NCBI GenBank assembly: GCA_963705835.1
Contig: CAVPLC010000085.1
Coordinates: 1-64,000, forward strand
DNA: 64,000 nucleotides
DNA from: Palsa-504 sp963705835
GTDB lineage: Bacteria; Actinomycetota; Actinomycetes; Streptosporangiales; Streptosporangiaceae
Direction of reading: 5' to 3'
Below, one piece after another: positions 40,603 to 49,237 of the stretch (positions within the stretch are counted from its first letter, which is position 1; the number at the start of each line of letters is the position of its first letter). The notes under the pieces are model-generated. The model was not told the origin of the DNA. It worked only from the letters and a program-made list of their open reading frames with translations, and did not search any database. The translations under genes and the position numbers were made by a program.

Positions 40603-41985
40603 TGTGGCGCTGAGCCGGTCGTAACCGGTGTGCTGTCGCGGGACATGTGTCGCAGGTTTGTCGCCGATGTTATGACACAGGTCAGGCGGCGGGGGTGAGG
40701 GTGCCCTGGTAGCGCTTGTCGTGGTTGAGGTGGATGTGGCCGATGGGGGTGCCGTCGGGGTCGTAGACGGTGACGTGGCCGTTGTCGCGGATGGCGGTGA
40801 CCTTGGTGCCGGAGCGGCCGGGGCCGAGGTAGATGGCCAGGCGGGCGCCGATGGCGATGGTGCCGTTGGCGGCGACGGTGAGCTTGTGGATGGTGGCGTC
40901 GTCCTGGCGGGGCAGGTGGCCGGGGCCGCCGTGGGCTGCGGCGGTGTCCCAGGCGCGGCGCGGGGTGGTGTTGATGGCGGTGTGGTGCCGGCGGGTGTTG
41001 TACCAGGCCCGGTACTGATCCAGCAGGGGCTGGAGCTCGGCGAGGGTGGCGGGGGCGGGCTGGCGGGCGAGCCAGTTCTTGAGGGTCTGGTGGTGGCGTT
41101 CGACCTTGCCGCAGGTCTGCGGGTGGTAGGGGCTGGAGTGGATGAGCCGGGCGCCCAGGGCGGCCACGGCGCGGGCGAAGGCGCCCTGGCCGCGGGACGG
41201 GCCGCCGCTGAAGGCGGTGCCGTTGTCGCATAGCACGATCCCCGGGGCGCCGTGCGCGGCCGCCGCGGCCCTGATCGCGGTGGCCGCGGCGGCGGCGGTC
41301 TCGGCGTCCGCGGCCCGGCAGGCGGCCAGCAGCCGGGTGCAGTCATCCAGCACGTCGAACACCACGACCGGGGTGCCGTCGGCGAGCTTGACCTCGGTCG
41401 CGTCGATCTGGTAGCAGTCCCGCGGCCGGGCGTAGGCGAACCGGCGGAACGAGGACTTCGGCCGCTTGGCCGGCTGCGGGGTGACCAGGCCCTCCCGCTT
41501 GAGGATCTTGTTCACCGTGGACCGGTGCGGCACCCGCCAGCCCCGCCCCGCCCAGCCGTCCCGCCCGGCCACCGGGGCCAGCGCCGCGATGATCATGTCC
41601 GCGCCGTTATCAGGTGCCAGCTCCTCCCGGAGCCGCACGATCTCGGCCACCACCGGCGGCGGGCTCGCGCCCGGAGAGGTCTTCGGCCGCCGCGACCGGG
41701 GCTGCCAGGACCCCTCGGCCCCGATCCGCGCCCGGTGCCGGTAGAACGTCCGCCGGTCCACCCCGTTGTCCCGGCACCACCGGGCCACATTGGTGATCTT
41801 CACCCCGGCCGTGACCGCCGCATCCATGTACTTCATTCTCGCCGCCTGTCTCGTCATGACCAAGGCCATAACGGGTCTCAGGCGACACATGCCGCACGCC
41901 ACGCCGGTGTGTCACATCAACGGCGACATGAACTGTGTCACATCACCCCAGACTGAACACCGGTTATAACCGGCACGCTGCCACA
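40603..41985. mobile_element. IS481-type insertion sequence, about 1.4 kb
   Basis: The element is bounded by long imperfect inverted repeats. From the left TGTGGC (40603), GCCGGT (40614) and TAACCGGTGT (40622) read inwards. On the right the complements are ACACCGGTTA (41957-41966), ACCGGC (ending 41974) and GCCACA (41980-41985). Similarity continues inwards for about 60 bp (ATGTG, TGTCGCCG, ATGACACA blocks). TG...CA ends are usual for the family. I see no clear target duplication, so exact boundaries are uncertain by some bases. It sits between the AIM24 genes and the ABC/two-component cluster. Confidence 0.75.
40682..41857 (-). CDS. IS481-family transposase
   Basis: ATG 41855-41857 is chosen because MTRQAARMKYMDAAVTAG is the usual start; the frame is open 15 codons further. 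It has an N-terminal helix-turn-helix (VARWCRDNGVDRRTFYRHRA) and an rve integrase core with the DDE triad in YQIDATEVKLADG, IVLCDNGTAFSGG and CGKVERHHQTLKNWL. The C-terminus is DKRYQGTLTPAA. About 391 residues, and all catalytic residues are intact, so the element may be active. The gene fills the IS. Confidence 0.92.
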   Translation of the reverse strand: MTRQAARMKYMDAAVTAGVKITNVARWCRDNGVDRRTFYRHRARIGAEGSWQPRSRRPKTSPGASPPPVVAEIVRLREELAPDNGADMIIAALAPVAGRDGWAGRGWRVPHRSTVNKILKREGLVTPQPAKRPKSSFRRFAYARPRDCYQIDATEVKLADGTPVVVFDVLDDCTRLLAACRAADAETAAAAATAIRAAAAAHGAPGIVLCDNGTAFSGGPSRGQGAFARAVAALGARLIHSSPYHPQTCGKVERHHQTLKNWLARQPAPATLAELQPLLDQYRAWYNTRRHHTAINTTPRRAWDTAAAHGGPGHLPRQDDATIHKLTVAANGTIAIGARLAIYLGPGRSGTKVTAIRDNGHVTVYDPDGTPIGHIHLNHDKRYQGTLTPAA

Positions 41986-42190
41986 TCGTTCCGGCGCGGC
42001 TGCGGCATTAGGCCGCGCCGAGGCGCCCTTTCCTCCCCGGGCTTCGCGCGCGGCCGTTCCCGGACCGCTGCGTCGTTGCACGCGCCCACGAAGCCGCCTC
42101 TCCGCCGGGGGAAACCCCACCCCGAACACGGGTGGTGACCTCGTTCCGGCCGGGACGCCCCGGACCATAACGTGGTCGTCAGATGGGCTC

Positions 42191-42224
42191 GAGCGTGCCC
42201 GCCTTACGGGGGCCGGGCACGCTC
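42191..42224. terminator. Strong hairpin terminator
   Basis: GAGCGTGCCC (42191-42200) and GGGCACGCTC (42215-42224) are perfect 10-bp arms with a 14-base loop. It would isolate the downstream operon from read-through out of the IS. Confidence 0.55.
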
Positions 42225-42261
42225 GCGGACGTCCGAGCCCGGCCAAGATCACCGACGGTAG

Positions 42262-42293
42262 GGCAAACCCCACCATGAACTGGGGTGATTGCC
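42262..42293. promoter_or_regulatory. Dyad before the ABC-2 exporter operon
   Basis: GGCAA.CCCCA (42262-42272) faces TGGGG...TTGCC (42281-42293): two matched 5-bp blocks in each arm around CCATGAAC. It lies about 80-110 bp before ATG 42370 and may bind the NarL-type response regulator encoded downstream or another factor. Confidence 0.35.
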
Positions 42294-42369
42294 GCGTTCT
42301 GCGGATGGCGACTGGCTCATAGCGTTGAGCCCGGAAATAGCAAGCAACCATGAACGGGGAGGCTTTCTC

Positions 42370-43131
42370 ATGATCGAGGCACGCGGCCTGGTCAAGCGCT
42401 ACGGCCCCACCATCGCCGTGGACAACCTCAGCTTCGACGTCCGGCCCGGGACCGTGACCGGTTTCCTCGGCCCGAACGGGGCAGGCAAGTCGACCACGAT
42501 GCGGATGATCCTCGGCCTGGACCGGCCGGACGGCGGGACGGCCAGGATCAACGGCAAGAGCTACCACGACCTGCACTGGCCGCTGCACGAAGTCGGCGCG
42601 CTGCTCGAGGCCAAGGCGTTTCACCCGGGCCGCACGGCCCGGTCCCACCTGACCGCGCTGGCCGCCAGCAACGCGATCCCGCGACGGCGGGTCAACGACG
42701 TGCTCGAGATCACCGGCCTGGGTAAGGCCGCGGACCGGCGTGCGGGCAAGTTCTCCCTGGGCATGGCCCAGCGGCTGGGCATCGCCGCGGCGCTGCTCGG
42801 CGACCCCGCGGTGCTGCTGCTGGACGAGCCGGTCAACGGGCTGGATCCCGAGGGCATCCGCTGGATCCGCGGCCTGCTGAAGAACCTGGCCGCGCACGGC
42901 CGCACCGTGCTGATCTCCAGCCACCTGATCAGCGAGATCGCGCTGACCGCCGACCAGCTCATCGTGATCGGCCAGGGCCGACTGCTGGCCCAGACCACGG
43001 TCGCCGAGCTCTCCGCCCGCAGCAGCTCGCTTGAAGAGGCGTTCTTCCAGCTCACCGACGGCAGCACCGAGTACTCCGCCAGCTACGAGGCCAACTACGG
43101 GGCCAACTACCCCCTGAGGAGTGTGTCATGA
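42370..43131 (+). CDS. ABC-2 type exporter ATP-binding protein
   Basis: ATG 42370 follows GGGGAGG. The ATPase has LVKRYGPTIAVDNLSFDVRP, Walker A GFLGPNGAGKSTTMRMI, FSLGMAQRLGIAAALLG as signature, Walker B VLLLDEPVNGLDPEG and LISSHLISEIALTADQL. It ends with a curious repeat, SASYEANYGANYPL. The family is the DrrA/CcmA-like subset common with actinobacterial two-component systems. The stop overlaps the permease ATG (ATGA). It would drive export, for example of a bacteriocin, lipid or antibiotic, together with the permease. Confidence 0.9.
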   Translation: MIEARGLVKRYGPTIAVDNLSFDVRPGTVTGFLGPNGAGKSTTMRMILGLDRPDGGTARINGKSYHDLHWPLHEVGALLEAKAFHPGRTARSHLTALAASNAIPRRRVNDVLEITGLGKAADRRAGKFSLGMAQRLGIAAALLGDPAVLLLDEPVNGLDPEGIRWIRGLLKNLAAHGRTVLISSHLISEIALTADQLIVIGQGRLLAQTTVAELSARSSSLEEAFFQLTDGSTEYSASYEANYGANYPLRSVS

Positions 43132-43945
43132 CCACCGCGACGCTCGACCGCGCCGCCAACCCACGGGCCGAAGGGCACTACGGCTTCCGCACCGTAGCCC
43201 AGATGGAATGGCTCAAGCTGCGCAGCGTCCGGTCCACCTGGTGGACCCTGCTGGTCTTCGCGGCCGGCATGATCGGCCTGGCCATCCTGGTCATGGCCCA
43301 TCAGAACCCGGCCTCGGCAGTGGCCCACCGCGCCGCATTCGACCCGACCAACGACAGCTACGCCGGACTGGCGATCGGCCAGCTCGCCCTCGGCGTCCTC
43401 GGCGTGCTGGCGGTGACCAGCGAGTTCTCCTCCGGCATGATCCGCGCCACGTTCGCCGCAGCGCCACGCCGCCCGCTGGTGCTGGCGGCCAAGGCGGCGA
43501 TCGTCGCCGCGGTGACGCTGGTGACCGGGGAGATCCTGGCCTTCGTCGCGTTCGGCGTCGGCGAGGCGGTACTCAAGAACCCGGCCCCGCACGCCACCCT
43601 CGGCCAGCCGGGCGTGCTGCGCGCGGTGCTGCTGGCCGGCGTCTACCCGGCCCTGATCGCGCTGATCGGCCTGGGCCTGGGCGCCCTCATCCGGCACACG
43701 GCGGGCGCGATCAGCGCCGTGGTCGGGGTGCTGTTCGTGCTGCCGCTGATCCTGATCCCGCTGGGCACCTCGATCCAGGACACGGTCGGGCAGTTCATGC
43801 CGATGCCGATCGCGGAGAACTCACTGACCGCGGTCAAGCCGGTGATCCATAGCCTGTCACCCGGCGTCGGGTTCGGTCTGCTGTGCCTGTACGCGCCGCG
43901 GCCCTGGCCGCGGGCGGCTGGGCCCTGTCCCGCCGCGACGCCTGA
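43128..43945 (+). CDS. ABC-2 type permease, one frameshift at the end
   Basis: ATG 43128 overlaps the ATPase stop. The protein has a soluble start (TVAQMEWLKLRSVRSTWWTL), six membrane segments such as LLVFAAGMIGLAILVMAHQN and QLALGVLGVLAVTSEFSSGM, and IRATFAAAPRRPLVLAAKAA, all typical of actinobacterial ABC-2 permeases. Near 43894 an indel lets the frame run on into the kinase gene. In the corrected frame it ends ALAAGGWALSRRDA and stops at TGA 43943-43945. The apparent 722-residue permease-kinase fusion is therefore not real. Confidence 0.82.
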
Positions 43946-43967
43946 GCAGCGGGAGACAATAAGGTCC

Positions 43968-45296
43968 ATGGGCGAGCACATCCGGCGGGTGACGGGCACG
44001 ATCTTGCGTGCCCCGTTCACCCGCCGGACCGTCCGCGAGCTGCTGTACTGCGGCTTCGGCGGGGTGACGGGGGTGGTCGGGTTCTGTATCACCCTGGTTC
44101 TGCTGGTGTTCGGCCTGGGCGTGTCCGTATCGGTCCTCGGCACCGTGGTCGGGCTCTTGCTGCTCACCGTGGCCATGCGGGTCGGCCGGCGGCTGGGCTC
44201 TCTGCACCGCCGCCTGGCCGGGTGGCTGCTCCGCTACCGGGTCGAGGCGCCGCCGAAGTTCCAGCCGGGTACCGGCATCCTCGGTCGGCTGGACAAGCGG
44301 CTGCGGGACCGCGCGGCCTGGCGGGGGATCTCCTACAGCCTGCTGAAGCTGCCGGTCGCGGCCGTGCAGCTTTACACGGTCGCGACCGTGGTCATCGGCC
44401 TGATCGATATCACCTACCCGGTGGACTGGTTGCTGTTCCGCAATCACTCCGGGGGCACGCTGAACCCGCTGATCGCGGTAACGCCGCTCCCGTTCGGCGG
44501 AAATCTCAGGATCTACACCTGGCCGGGCACCTTCCTCGCGGCCCTGGTGGGCGCCGCATCGGTGATCGCGGCGTCGTGGCTGGCCCGGGCCATCAACGCG
44601 GGGGACCGGCGCCTGGTCCGCGGCCTGCTCGGGCCGAGCACCATGGCCCAGCGGGTCAGCGAGCTGGAGCGGACCAGGACGCTGGCGGTGGAGGACGCCG
44701 CCGCGGCGCTGCGGCGGGTCGAGCGGGACCTGCACGACGGCGCGCAGATGCGGCTGGCCGCGCTGGCCATGAACCTGGGCATGGCCCGGGAGAAGCTGGG
44801 CGAGGACGACGAGCAGGCCGACAACGCCACGGTCAGGGAGCTGATCGACGCCGCGCAGCGCAACGCGACGGACGCGCTCGCCGACCTGCGCGACCTGGCC
44901 CGCGGCATCCACCCGCCCGCCCTCGACAACGGCCTGGCCAGCGCGCTGGCCACCCTGGCCGGGAGCAGCGCCATCCCGGCCACGGTCACCGCCGACATCG
45001 GGCCGCGGCCGGCTCCCGCCATCGAGACGATCGCGTATTTCAGCGCGGCGGAACTGATTGCCAACGCCACCAAGCACAGCTACGCGAATCAGATCAAAAT
45101 CAATATTTTTACCGAACGGTCCGGCGTGCTCCGCCTCGAAGTCGCCGATGACGGCATCGGCGGGGCGGACGCGGCCCACGGCAGCGGCCTGGCCGGGCTG
45201 GCCCAGCGGGTGTCCACGGTGGACGGGCACCTCGACGTGTCCAGCCCGCCCGGCGGCCCCACGGTCGTGACCGTCGTGCTACCTCTGAAGGCATAG
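43968..45296 (+). CDS. NarL/DesK-type sensor histidine kinase
   Basis: ATG 43968 is preceded by AAGG. The 442-residue protein has four membrane helices with a Sensor-type module (VVGFCITLVLLVFGLGVSVS, YTVATVVIGLIDITYPVDWL), then a HisKA_3 domain with the phosphoaccepting His in RVERDLHDGAQMRLAALAMN, and an HATPase: ELIANATKHSYA (N box), LEVADDGIGGAD (G1) and GSGLAGLAQRV (G2). It should phosphorylate the response regulator encoded 9 bp downstream. Linked to an ABC-2 exporter, it probably senses an envelope-active compound. Confidence 0.92.
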   Translation: MGEHIRRVTGTILRAPFTRRTVRELLYCGFGGVTGVVGFCITLVLLVFGLGVSVSVLGTVVGLLLLTVAMRVGRRLGSLHRRLAGWLLRYRVEAPPKFQPGTGILGRLDKRLRDRAAWRGISYSLLKLPVAAVQLYTVATVVIGLIDITYPVDWLLFRNHSGGTLNPLIAVTPLPFGGNLRIYTWPGTFLAALVGAASVIAASWLARAINAGDRRLVRGLLGPSTMAQRVSELERTRTLAVEDAAAALRRVERDLHDGAQMRLAALAMNLGMAREKLGEDDEQADNATVRELIDAAQRNATDALADLRDLARGIHPPALDNGLASALATLAGSSAIPATVTADIGPRPAPAIETIAYFSAAELIANATKHSYANQIKINIFTERSGVLRLEVADDGIGGADAAHGSGLAGLAQRVSTVDGHLDVSSPPGGPTVVTVVLPLKA

Positions 45297-45305
45297 GGGA
45301 CAGAA

Positions 45306-45950
45306 ATGCGTGTGGTGATCGCGGAGGACGCCGCTCTGCTGCGGGAAGGGCTGACCCGGCTGCTCGAGGACCGCGGGCATGCGGTGTGCGCGACGGTGAC
45401 CGACGGCGACGGACTGCTCGCCGCGGTGGCGGAGCACAAGCCCGATGTGGCGGTGGTGGACATCCGGATGCCGCCGACGCACACCGACGAAGGACTGCGC
45501 GCCGCGCTGGCCCTGCGCAAGGAGTTCCCCGGCACGGGCGTGCTCATGTTCTCCCAGTACATCGAGACGTCCTACACCGCGCAGCTGCTCGAGGGCGGCG
45601 CGGCCGGGGTCGGCTACCTGCTCAAGGACCGGGTGGCCAACGTGGCCGAGTTCACCGCCGCCCTGGAGCGGGTGGCCACCGGCGGGACCGCGCTGGATCC
45701 CGAGGTGGTCAGCCAGCTGTTCCGGGCCAGCAGGCAGCGCGGCGGCCTGACCACGCTGACCCCGCGGGAACGCCAGGTCCTCGCCCTGATGGCCGAGGGC
45801 CGGTCGAACTCCGGGATCGCGGCCGAGCTGGTCGTCTCGGGCGGCGCGATCGAGAAGCACGTGGCCAGCATCTTCGCCAAGCTCGGCCTGCCCCCCGGCG
45901 AGAGCGACAACCGCCGCGTCCTCGCCGTGCTGCAGTACCTGGGGGGTTGA
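45306..45950 (+). CDS. NarL/LuxR-type response regulator
   Basis: The 214-residue protein has a receiver domain (MRVVIAEDAALLREGLTRLL, phosphorylated Asp in VAVVDIRMPP, Lys in YLLKDRV) and a C-terminal LuxR helix-turn-helix (LTPRERQVLALMAEGRSNSG, GAIEKHVASIFAKLGL). It forms a two-component pair with the kinase upstream and likely regulates the exporter operon. Its TGA lies inside the GTTGACATC sequence that opens the downstream hairpin. Confidence 0.93.
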   Translation: MRVVIAEDAALLREGLTRLLEDRGHAVCATVTDGDGLLAAVAEHKPDVAVVDIRMPPTHTDEGLRAALALRKEFPGTGVLMFSQYIETSYTAQLLEGGAAGVGYLLKDRVANVAEFTAALERVATGGTALDPEVVSQLFRASRQRGGLTTLTPRERQVLALMAEGRSNSGIAAELVVSGGAIEKHVASIFAKLGLPPGESDNRRVLAVLQYLGG

Positions 45951-45996
45951 CATCCTCCCCTGCCTCGAGGCGGGTGATTCCGTCGTAGTTGACATC
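45946..45996. repeat. IS200/IS605-like terminal hairpin scar, possible terminator
   Basis: GTTGACATC occurs twice (45946-45954 and 45988-45996) and encloses CCTCCCC with a perfect palindrome GCCTCGAGGC (45962-45971) and GGGTGATTCC. From memory, 'TTGACATCCTCCCC...hairpin...GATTCC' is characteristic of ends of tnpB-carrying IS605-family elements in actinomycetes. No tnpB is adjacent, so this would be a solo end. It also could terminate the response regulator transcript. Confidence 0.45.
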
Positions 45997-45997
45997 T

Positions 45998-46039
45998 TTG
46001 GCTAATTAGATTAGCTTTAAAGCTATTAAGATTAGCCAA
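45998..46039. promoter_or_regulatory. Large operator before the hydrolase/TetR operon
   Basis: TTGGCTAAT (45998-46006) and ATTAGCCAA (46031-46039) are perfect 9-bp outer arms around a 14-bp perfect palindrome TAGCTTTAAAGCTA (46012-46025). The right arm touches the AAGGAGG ribosome site of the hydrolase gene. The TetR protein encoded second in the operon is the natural candidate to bind here. Confidence 0.65.
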
Positions 46040-46049
46040 GGAGGATGGC

Positions 46050-46901
46050 ATGACCGAGTTCCTGGACATAGACGGCGGGCGGATCGCCTACGACGTGACG
46101 GGCAGCGGGCCGCTGGTGGTGCTGTCGCACGGCATCGGAGACCGCAGGCAGGTGTACCGGTTCCTGGCTCCCAGGCTGGCGCAGGCCGGCTACCGGGTGG
46201 TCACCGCGGACCTTCGCGGGCACGGGGAGTCCAGCATGGGCTGGACGTCGGTCACCGGGGCCGAGGCCATCACCCGCACCGACATCGCGGGCGACCTGCT
46301 GGCGCTGATCCGCCACCTGGGCGGGCCCGCGGTCATCATCGGGCACTCCATCTCGGGCGGCGCAGCCACCATCGCCGCGGCGAAGGAGCCCGAACTGGTC
46401 AGCGGCATCGTCGAGATCAACCCGTTCACCAGGACCCAGAGGCTCAACCTGGGCGGGTTCCTGCGGATTCGCCGCTACCGCCGGGGCATCTCCCTGCTGA
46501 TGGGCACGCAGTTGCTCCGCAGCCTGCGCGTGTGGATGCGCTACCTCGACGTGGCCTACCCCACCAAGCCCGCCGACTACGCGGAATACATGGCCGCGCT
46601 GGCCGCCAAGCTCCGCGAGCCCGGCCGGATGGCGGAGTTCATGAAGACCGGCAAGTCCACGCCCGCCGACGCGGCCGCGCAGCTGCCCAACGTCGCCCGC
46701 CCGGCCCTGGTCATCATGGGCTCGCTCGATCCCGACTTCGCCGACCCCCGGGCCGAGGGCGAGGCGGTCGTGGCCGCCATGCCGGCCGGGATCGGCACGG
46801 TCGCGATGGCCGACGGCGGCGGGCACTACCCGCACGCTCAGCAGCCCGACGAGGTGGCCGCGCTGGCGATCCCGTTCCTCAAGGAGCACGCGCGTGCCTA
46901 G
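46050..46901 (+). CDS. Alpha/beta hydrolase
   Basis: ATG 46050 follows AAGGAGG. The 283-residue protein has the alpha/beta-hydrolase elements GPLVVLSHGIGDRRQVYRFL (HG oxyanion hole), DLRGHGES, the nucleophile elbow IIGHSISGGAA (G-H-S-I-S), the acid in VIMGSLDPDFADP and the catalytic His in GGGHYPHAQQP. No signal peptide. It belongs to the haloperoxidase/esterase-like group and its substrate is unknown. It is translationally coupled to the TetR gene (8-bp overlap), so the pair resembles a small-molecule-inducible detoxification unit. Confidence 0.9.
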   Translation: MTEFLDIDGGRIAYDVTGSGPLVVLSHGIGDRRQVYRFLAPRLAQAGYRVVTADLRGHGESSMGWTSVTGAEAITRTDIAGDLLALIRHLGGPAVIIGHSISGGAATIAAAKEPELVSGIVEINPFTRTQRLNLGGFLRIRRYRRGISLLMGTQLLRSLRVWMRYLDVAYPTKPADYAEYMAALAAKLREPGRMAEFMKTGKSTPADAAAQLPNVARPALVIMGSLDPDFADPRAEGEAVVAAMPAGIGTVAMADGGGHYPHAQQPDEVAALAIPFLKEHARA

Positions 46902-47466
46902 AGCGGGACTGACCGGCGACGACGTGGCCGCCTCGGCGGCCGGGCTGGCCGACGAGATCGGGTACTCCGGCGTCACCATGGGCCTGCTCGCCGACCGGCT
47001 CGGCGTCCGCCCCCCGTCCCTGTACAAGCACGTCGGCGGCCTGGCGGACCTGCAGCACCGCCTCGCGACGCTGGCCATGACCGAGCTCGGCGAGGTGGTC
47101 CGCGACGCCGTGCAGGGCAAGTCGGGGCGCGACGCGCTGGCCGCGCTGCTGACCGCGGTCCGGGCCTACGTCATCGCGCACCCGGGCCGCTACATGGCCA
47201 CCATCGGGGTGGAGTTCACCGGGCCCGGCGACCCGCTGCTGGCGGCCAGCACGCGCATCATCGGCTCGATCGCGGCCGTGCTGCGCGGCTACGGCATCGG
47301 CGAGGACGAGATGAACCACGCCATCCGCACCATCCGCAGCACCATGCACGGCTTCGCGATGCTGGAGGCATCCCGCGGGTTCCAGTGGGACGCCGACCCG
47401 GACGAGAGCTTCGACTGGATGATCGACTTCATCGACCGCGGCCTGCGCGGCCCGCTTCCCGGCTAG
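46894..47466 (+). CDS. TetR family regulator
   Basis: GTG 46894 lies inside the end of the hydrolase gene. The 190-residue protein has a TetR DNA-binding domain (ADEIGYSGVTMGLLADRLGV, RPPSLYKHVGGLADLQHRLA) and a WHG-like C-terminal domain (IRTIRSTMHGFAMLEASRGF, DESFDWMIDFIDRGLRG). It probably represses the operon through the dyad at 45998-46039. Its 3' end overlaps the convergent methyltransferase frame by 38 bp. Confidence 0.9.
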   Translation: MPRAGLTGDDVAASAAGLADEIGYSGVTMGLLADRLGVRPPSLYKHVGGLADLQHRLATLAMTELGEVVRDAVQGKSGRDALAALLTAVRAYVIAHPGRYMATIGVEFTGPGDPLLAASTRIIGSIAAVLRGYGIGEDEMNHAIRTIRSTMHGFAMLEASRGFQWDADPDESFDWMIDFIDRGLRGPLPG

Positions 47467-48223
47467 GCGGGCCGGGCAGCCGCGTGCTGCGCTGGCACCG
47501 GCAGATCTGCGGCAGCTCGCCCTGGTCCCAGCGCTGCCGGTCGAGCAGGGCCCTGGCCCGCCGGGAGAGATCGGCGCGCTGCTCGGGGCCGAGCGTGATG
47601 ACCCGGCTGTAGGTTCCGAGCAGGCCGACCAGGTCGTCCTTGGTCACCGGCCGCGAGTACTCGACCGTGAACACCTCGACAGCCGACATCGGCGTACCAG
47701 GCGGGAACGTCAGCTCGCGGCGGCGGCCCGGATCGTGGTCCGGCGGCCGGTCCGGACCGCGCGGGTCGCGATCGAGCGCGCGCAGCTCGGCCACCCACGG
47801 CACCCGCGTGTCCCAGGAGATCCTGATCACGCCCAGCGTGCCGCCGACGCGCAGGACCCTGGCGATCTCGGGCACGGCCCGCTCGGGATCGAGCCAGTGC
47901 CACGCGGCGGAGATCACCACCGCGTCCACCGACGCGTCCGGCAGCGGGATGTCTTCGCCGCGCCCGGCCAGGACCTCGGCCTCCGGGCACCTGGCGGCCA
48001 GCACCGCGCGCATCCGCTCGTCGGGCTCGACGGCGATGATCCGTGCCGCGCGCCCGATGAGCTCCCTGGTCACCGCGCCGGTCCCGGCCGCCAGGTCAAG
48101 CACTGCCTGCGCGCCCGGAGGCATCAGCCAGTCCAGCGCCTGGGGCGGCGGCGAAGGACGGTAGCGGTCGTAGTCGGCCGCCACCGAGCCAAAGGACAAC
48201 CTGCGCGTCTCGCGATCGGCCAC
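47429..48223 (-). CDS. Class I SAM-dependent methyltransferase
   Basis: GTG at 48221-48223 starts a 264-residue protein. SAM-binding motifs are AQAVLDLAAGTGAVTRELIG (motif I), IIAVEPDERMRAVLAARCPE, DASVDAVVISAAWHWLDPER and LRVGGTLGVIRISWDT. The 'AWHWLD' block is typical of the UbiE/trans-aconitate-methyltransferase-like actinobacterial group. The substrate is unknown. The last 20 residues or so after QICRCQRS overlap the TetR gene and may be out-of-frame read-through. Confidence 0.87.
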   Translation of the reverse strand: MADRETRRLSFGSVAADYDRYRPSPPPQALDWLMPPGAQAVLDLAAGTGAVTRELIGRAARIIAVEPDERMRAVLAARCPEAEVLAGRGEDIPLPDASVDAVVISAAWHWLDPERAVPEIARVLRVGGTLGVIRISWDTRVPWVAELRALDRDPRGPDRPPDHDPGRRRELTFPPGTPMSAVEVFTVEYSRPVTKDDLVGLLGTYSRVITLGPEQRADLSRRARALLDRQRWDQGELPQICRCQRSTRLPGPPSREAGRAGRGR

Positions 48224-48252
48224 GCTCCGAAGGGTATCGGGCTGGGCCCGAT

Positions 48253-49236
48253 TCAGCCGTGGCCGAGCACCGGGTGCGGGAGGTAGGGCTCCTCGAGGCG
48301 GCGCGTCTCCGCTTCGGTCAGGGTCAGCTCCGCGGCGGCTACCGCGTCGGTGATGTGGCCGAGCCGGGTCGCGCCGACGATCGGGGCGGTGACGCCGGGA
48401 CGGCTCAGCAGCCAGGCCAGCGCGACCTGGGCCGGCGGGACGCCCCTGGCGGCCGCGACTTCGGCCACCTGGTCGACCACGTCGAAGTCGCCGGGGGAGT
48501 TGTACCGCTGGTCAGAAAGCGGGTCGTCGCCGGCGCGGGTGGTGCGGCGCTCGCCCTGCCGGTTCCGGTTGCCGGTCAGCACGCCCCGGGCGAGCGGGCT
48601 GTAGGGGAGCACGGCGATGCCCTGGTCGGCGCACAGCGGGATCATCTCCCGTTCCTCCTCCCGGTACAGCAGGTTGTAGTGGTTCTGCATGGAGGAGAAC
48701 CTGGTCCAGCCGTGTCGTCCGGCGACCTGCTGGGCCTTGGCGAACTGCCAGGCGAACATGCTGCTGGCGCCGAGGTAGCGGGCCTTGCCCGCGCGGACCA
48801 CGTCGTGCAGCGCCTCCATCGTCTCCTCGATCGGCGTCTCGTAGTCCCACCGGTGTATCTGGTACAGGTCGACGTAATCGGTGCCCAGACGTTGCAGCGA
48901 GGCGTCGATCGCGGCCAGGATGTGCTTGCGGGACAGGCCCCGGTCGTTGGGCCCGGGGCCCATCGGGAAGTAGACCTTGGTGGCCAGCACGTAGTCCTCG
49001 CGGCGGTCGAAGAGCCTGGCCAGCAGCCGGCCCGTGATCTGCTCGCTGACGCCGTCCGAGTAGGTGTCGGCCGTGTCGAAGAAGGTGACGCCGCCCTCGA
49101 TCGCCGCCTTGACGATCGGCTCGGCCGCGGCCTCGTCCAGGTGCCAGGCGCGCTCGGCCTGGCTACCGTAGCTCATCATGCCCAGGCAGATCCGGGACAC
49201 CTTCAGCCCGGCCGATCCCAGCCTTATGTGGTCCAC
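48253..49236 (-). CDS. Aldo/keto reductase
   Basis: A 327-residue TIM barrel with the AKR catalytic tetrad: Asp and Tyr in FFDTADTYSDG, Lys in VLATKVYFP and His in LYQIHRWDYET. NADPH-binding elements VLPYSPLARGVLTG and PIVGATRLGHI are present. It resembles the YajO/general stress AKR group. It reduces aldehydes or ketones with NADPH; the natural substrate is unknown. ATG 49236 sits just before the EamA stop on the same strand, and the two may share a message. Confidence 0.93.
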   Translation of the reverse strand: MDHIRLGSAGLKVSRICLGMMSYGSQAERAWHLDEAAAEPIVKAAIEGGVTFFDTADTYSDGVSEQITGRLLARLFDRREDYVLATKVYFPMGPGPNDRGLSRKHILAAIDASLQRLGTDYVDLYQIHRWDYETPIEETMEALHDVVRAGKARYLGASSMFAWQFAKAQQVAGRHGWTRFSSMQNHYNLLYREEEREMIPLCADQGIAVLPYSPLARGVLTGNRNRQGERRTTRAGDDPLSDQRYNSPGDFDVVDQVAEVAAARGVPPAQVALAWLLSRPGVTAPIVGATRLGHITDAVAAAELTLTEAETRRLEEPYLPHPVLGHG

Positions 49237-49237
49237 G

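Larger units (their letters stand above)
41986..42369. other. Intergenic region between the IS and the ABC operon
   Basis: No convincing gene is seen in these 384 bp. It contains GC-rich sequence with a strong hairpin at 42191-42224 and a second dyad at 42262-42293 before the ABC ATPase. The stretch 42000-42170 shows nothing recognisable. Confidence 0.6.

Noticed and set aside
41986..42170. A coding remnant next to the IS.
   Set aside because: Short frames here show no recognisable protein pattern and no start signal.
43128..45296. A 722-residue permease-histidine kinase fusion.
   Set aside because: The linker (APRPWPRAAGPCPAA) is out-of-frame sequence. In the neighbouring frame the permease ends normally at 43945 and the kinase has its own start at 43968.
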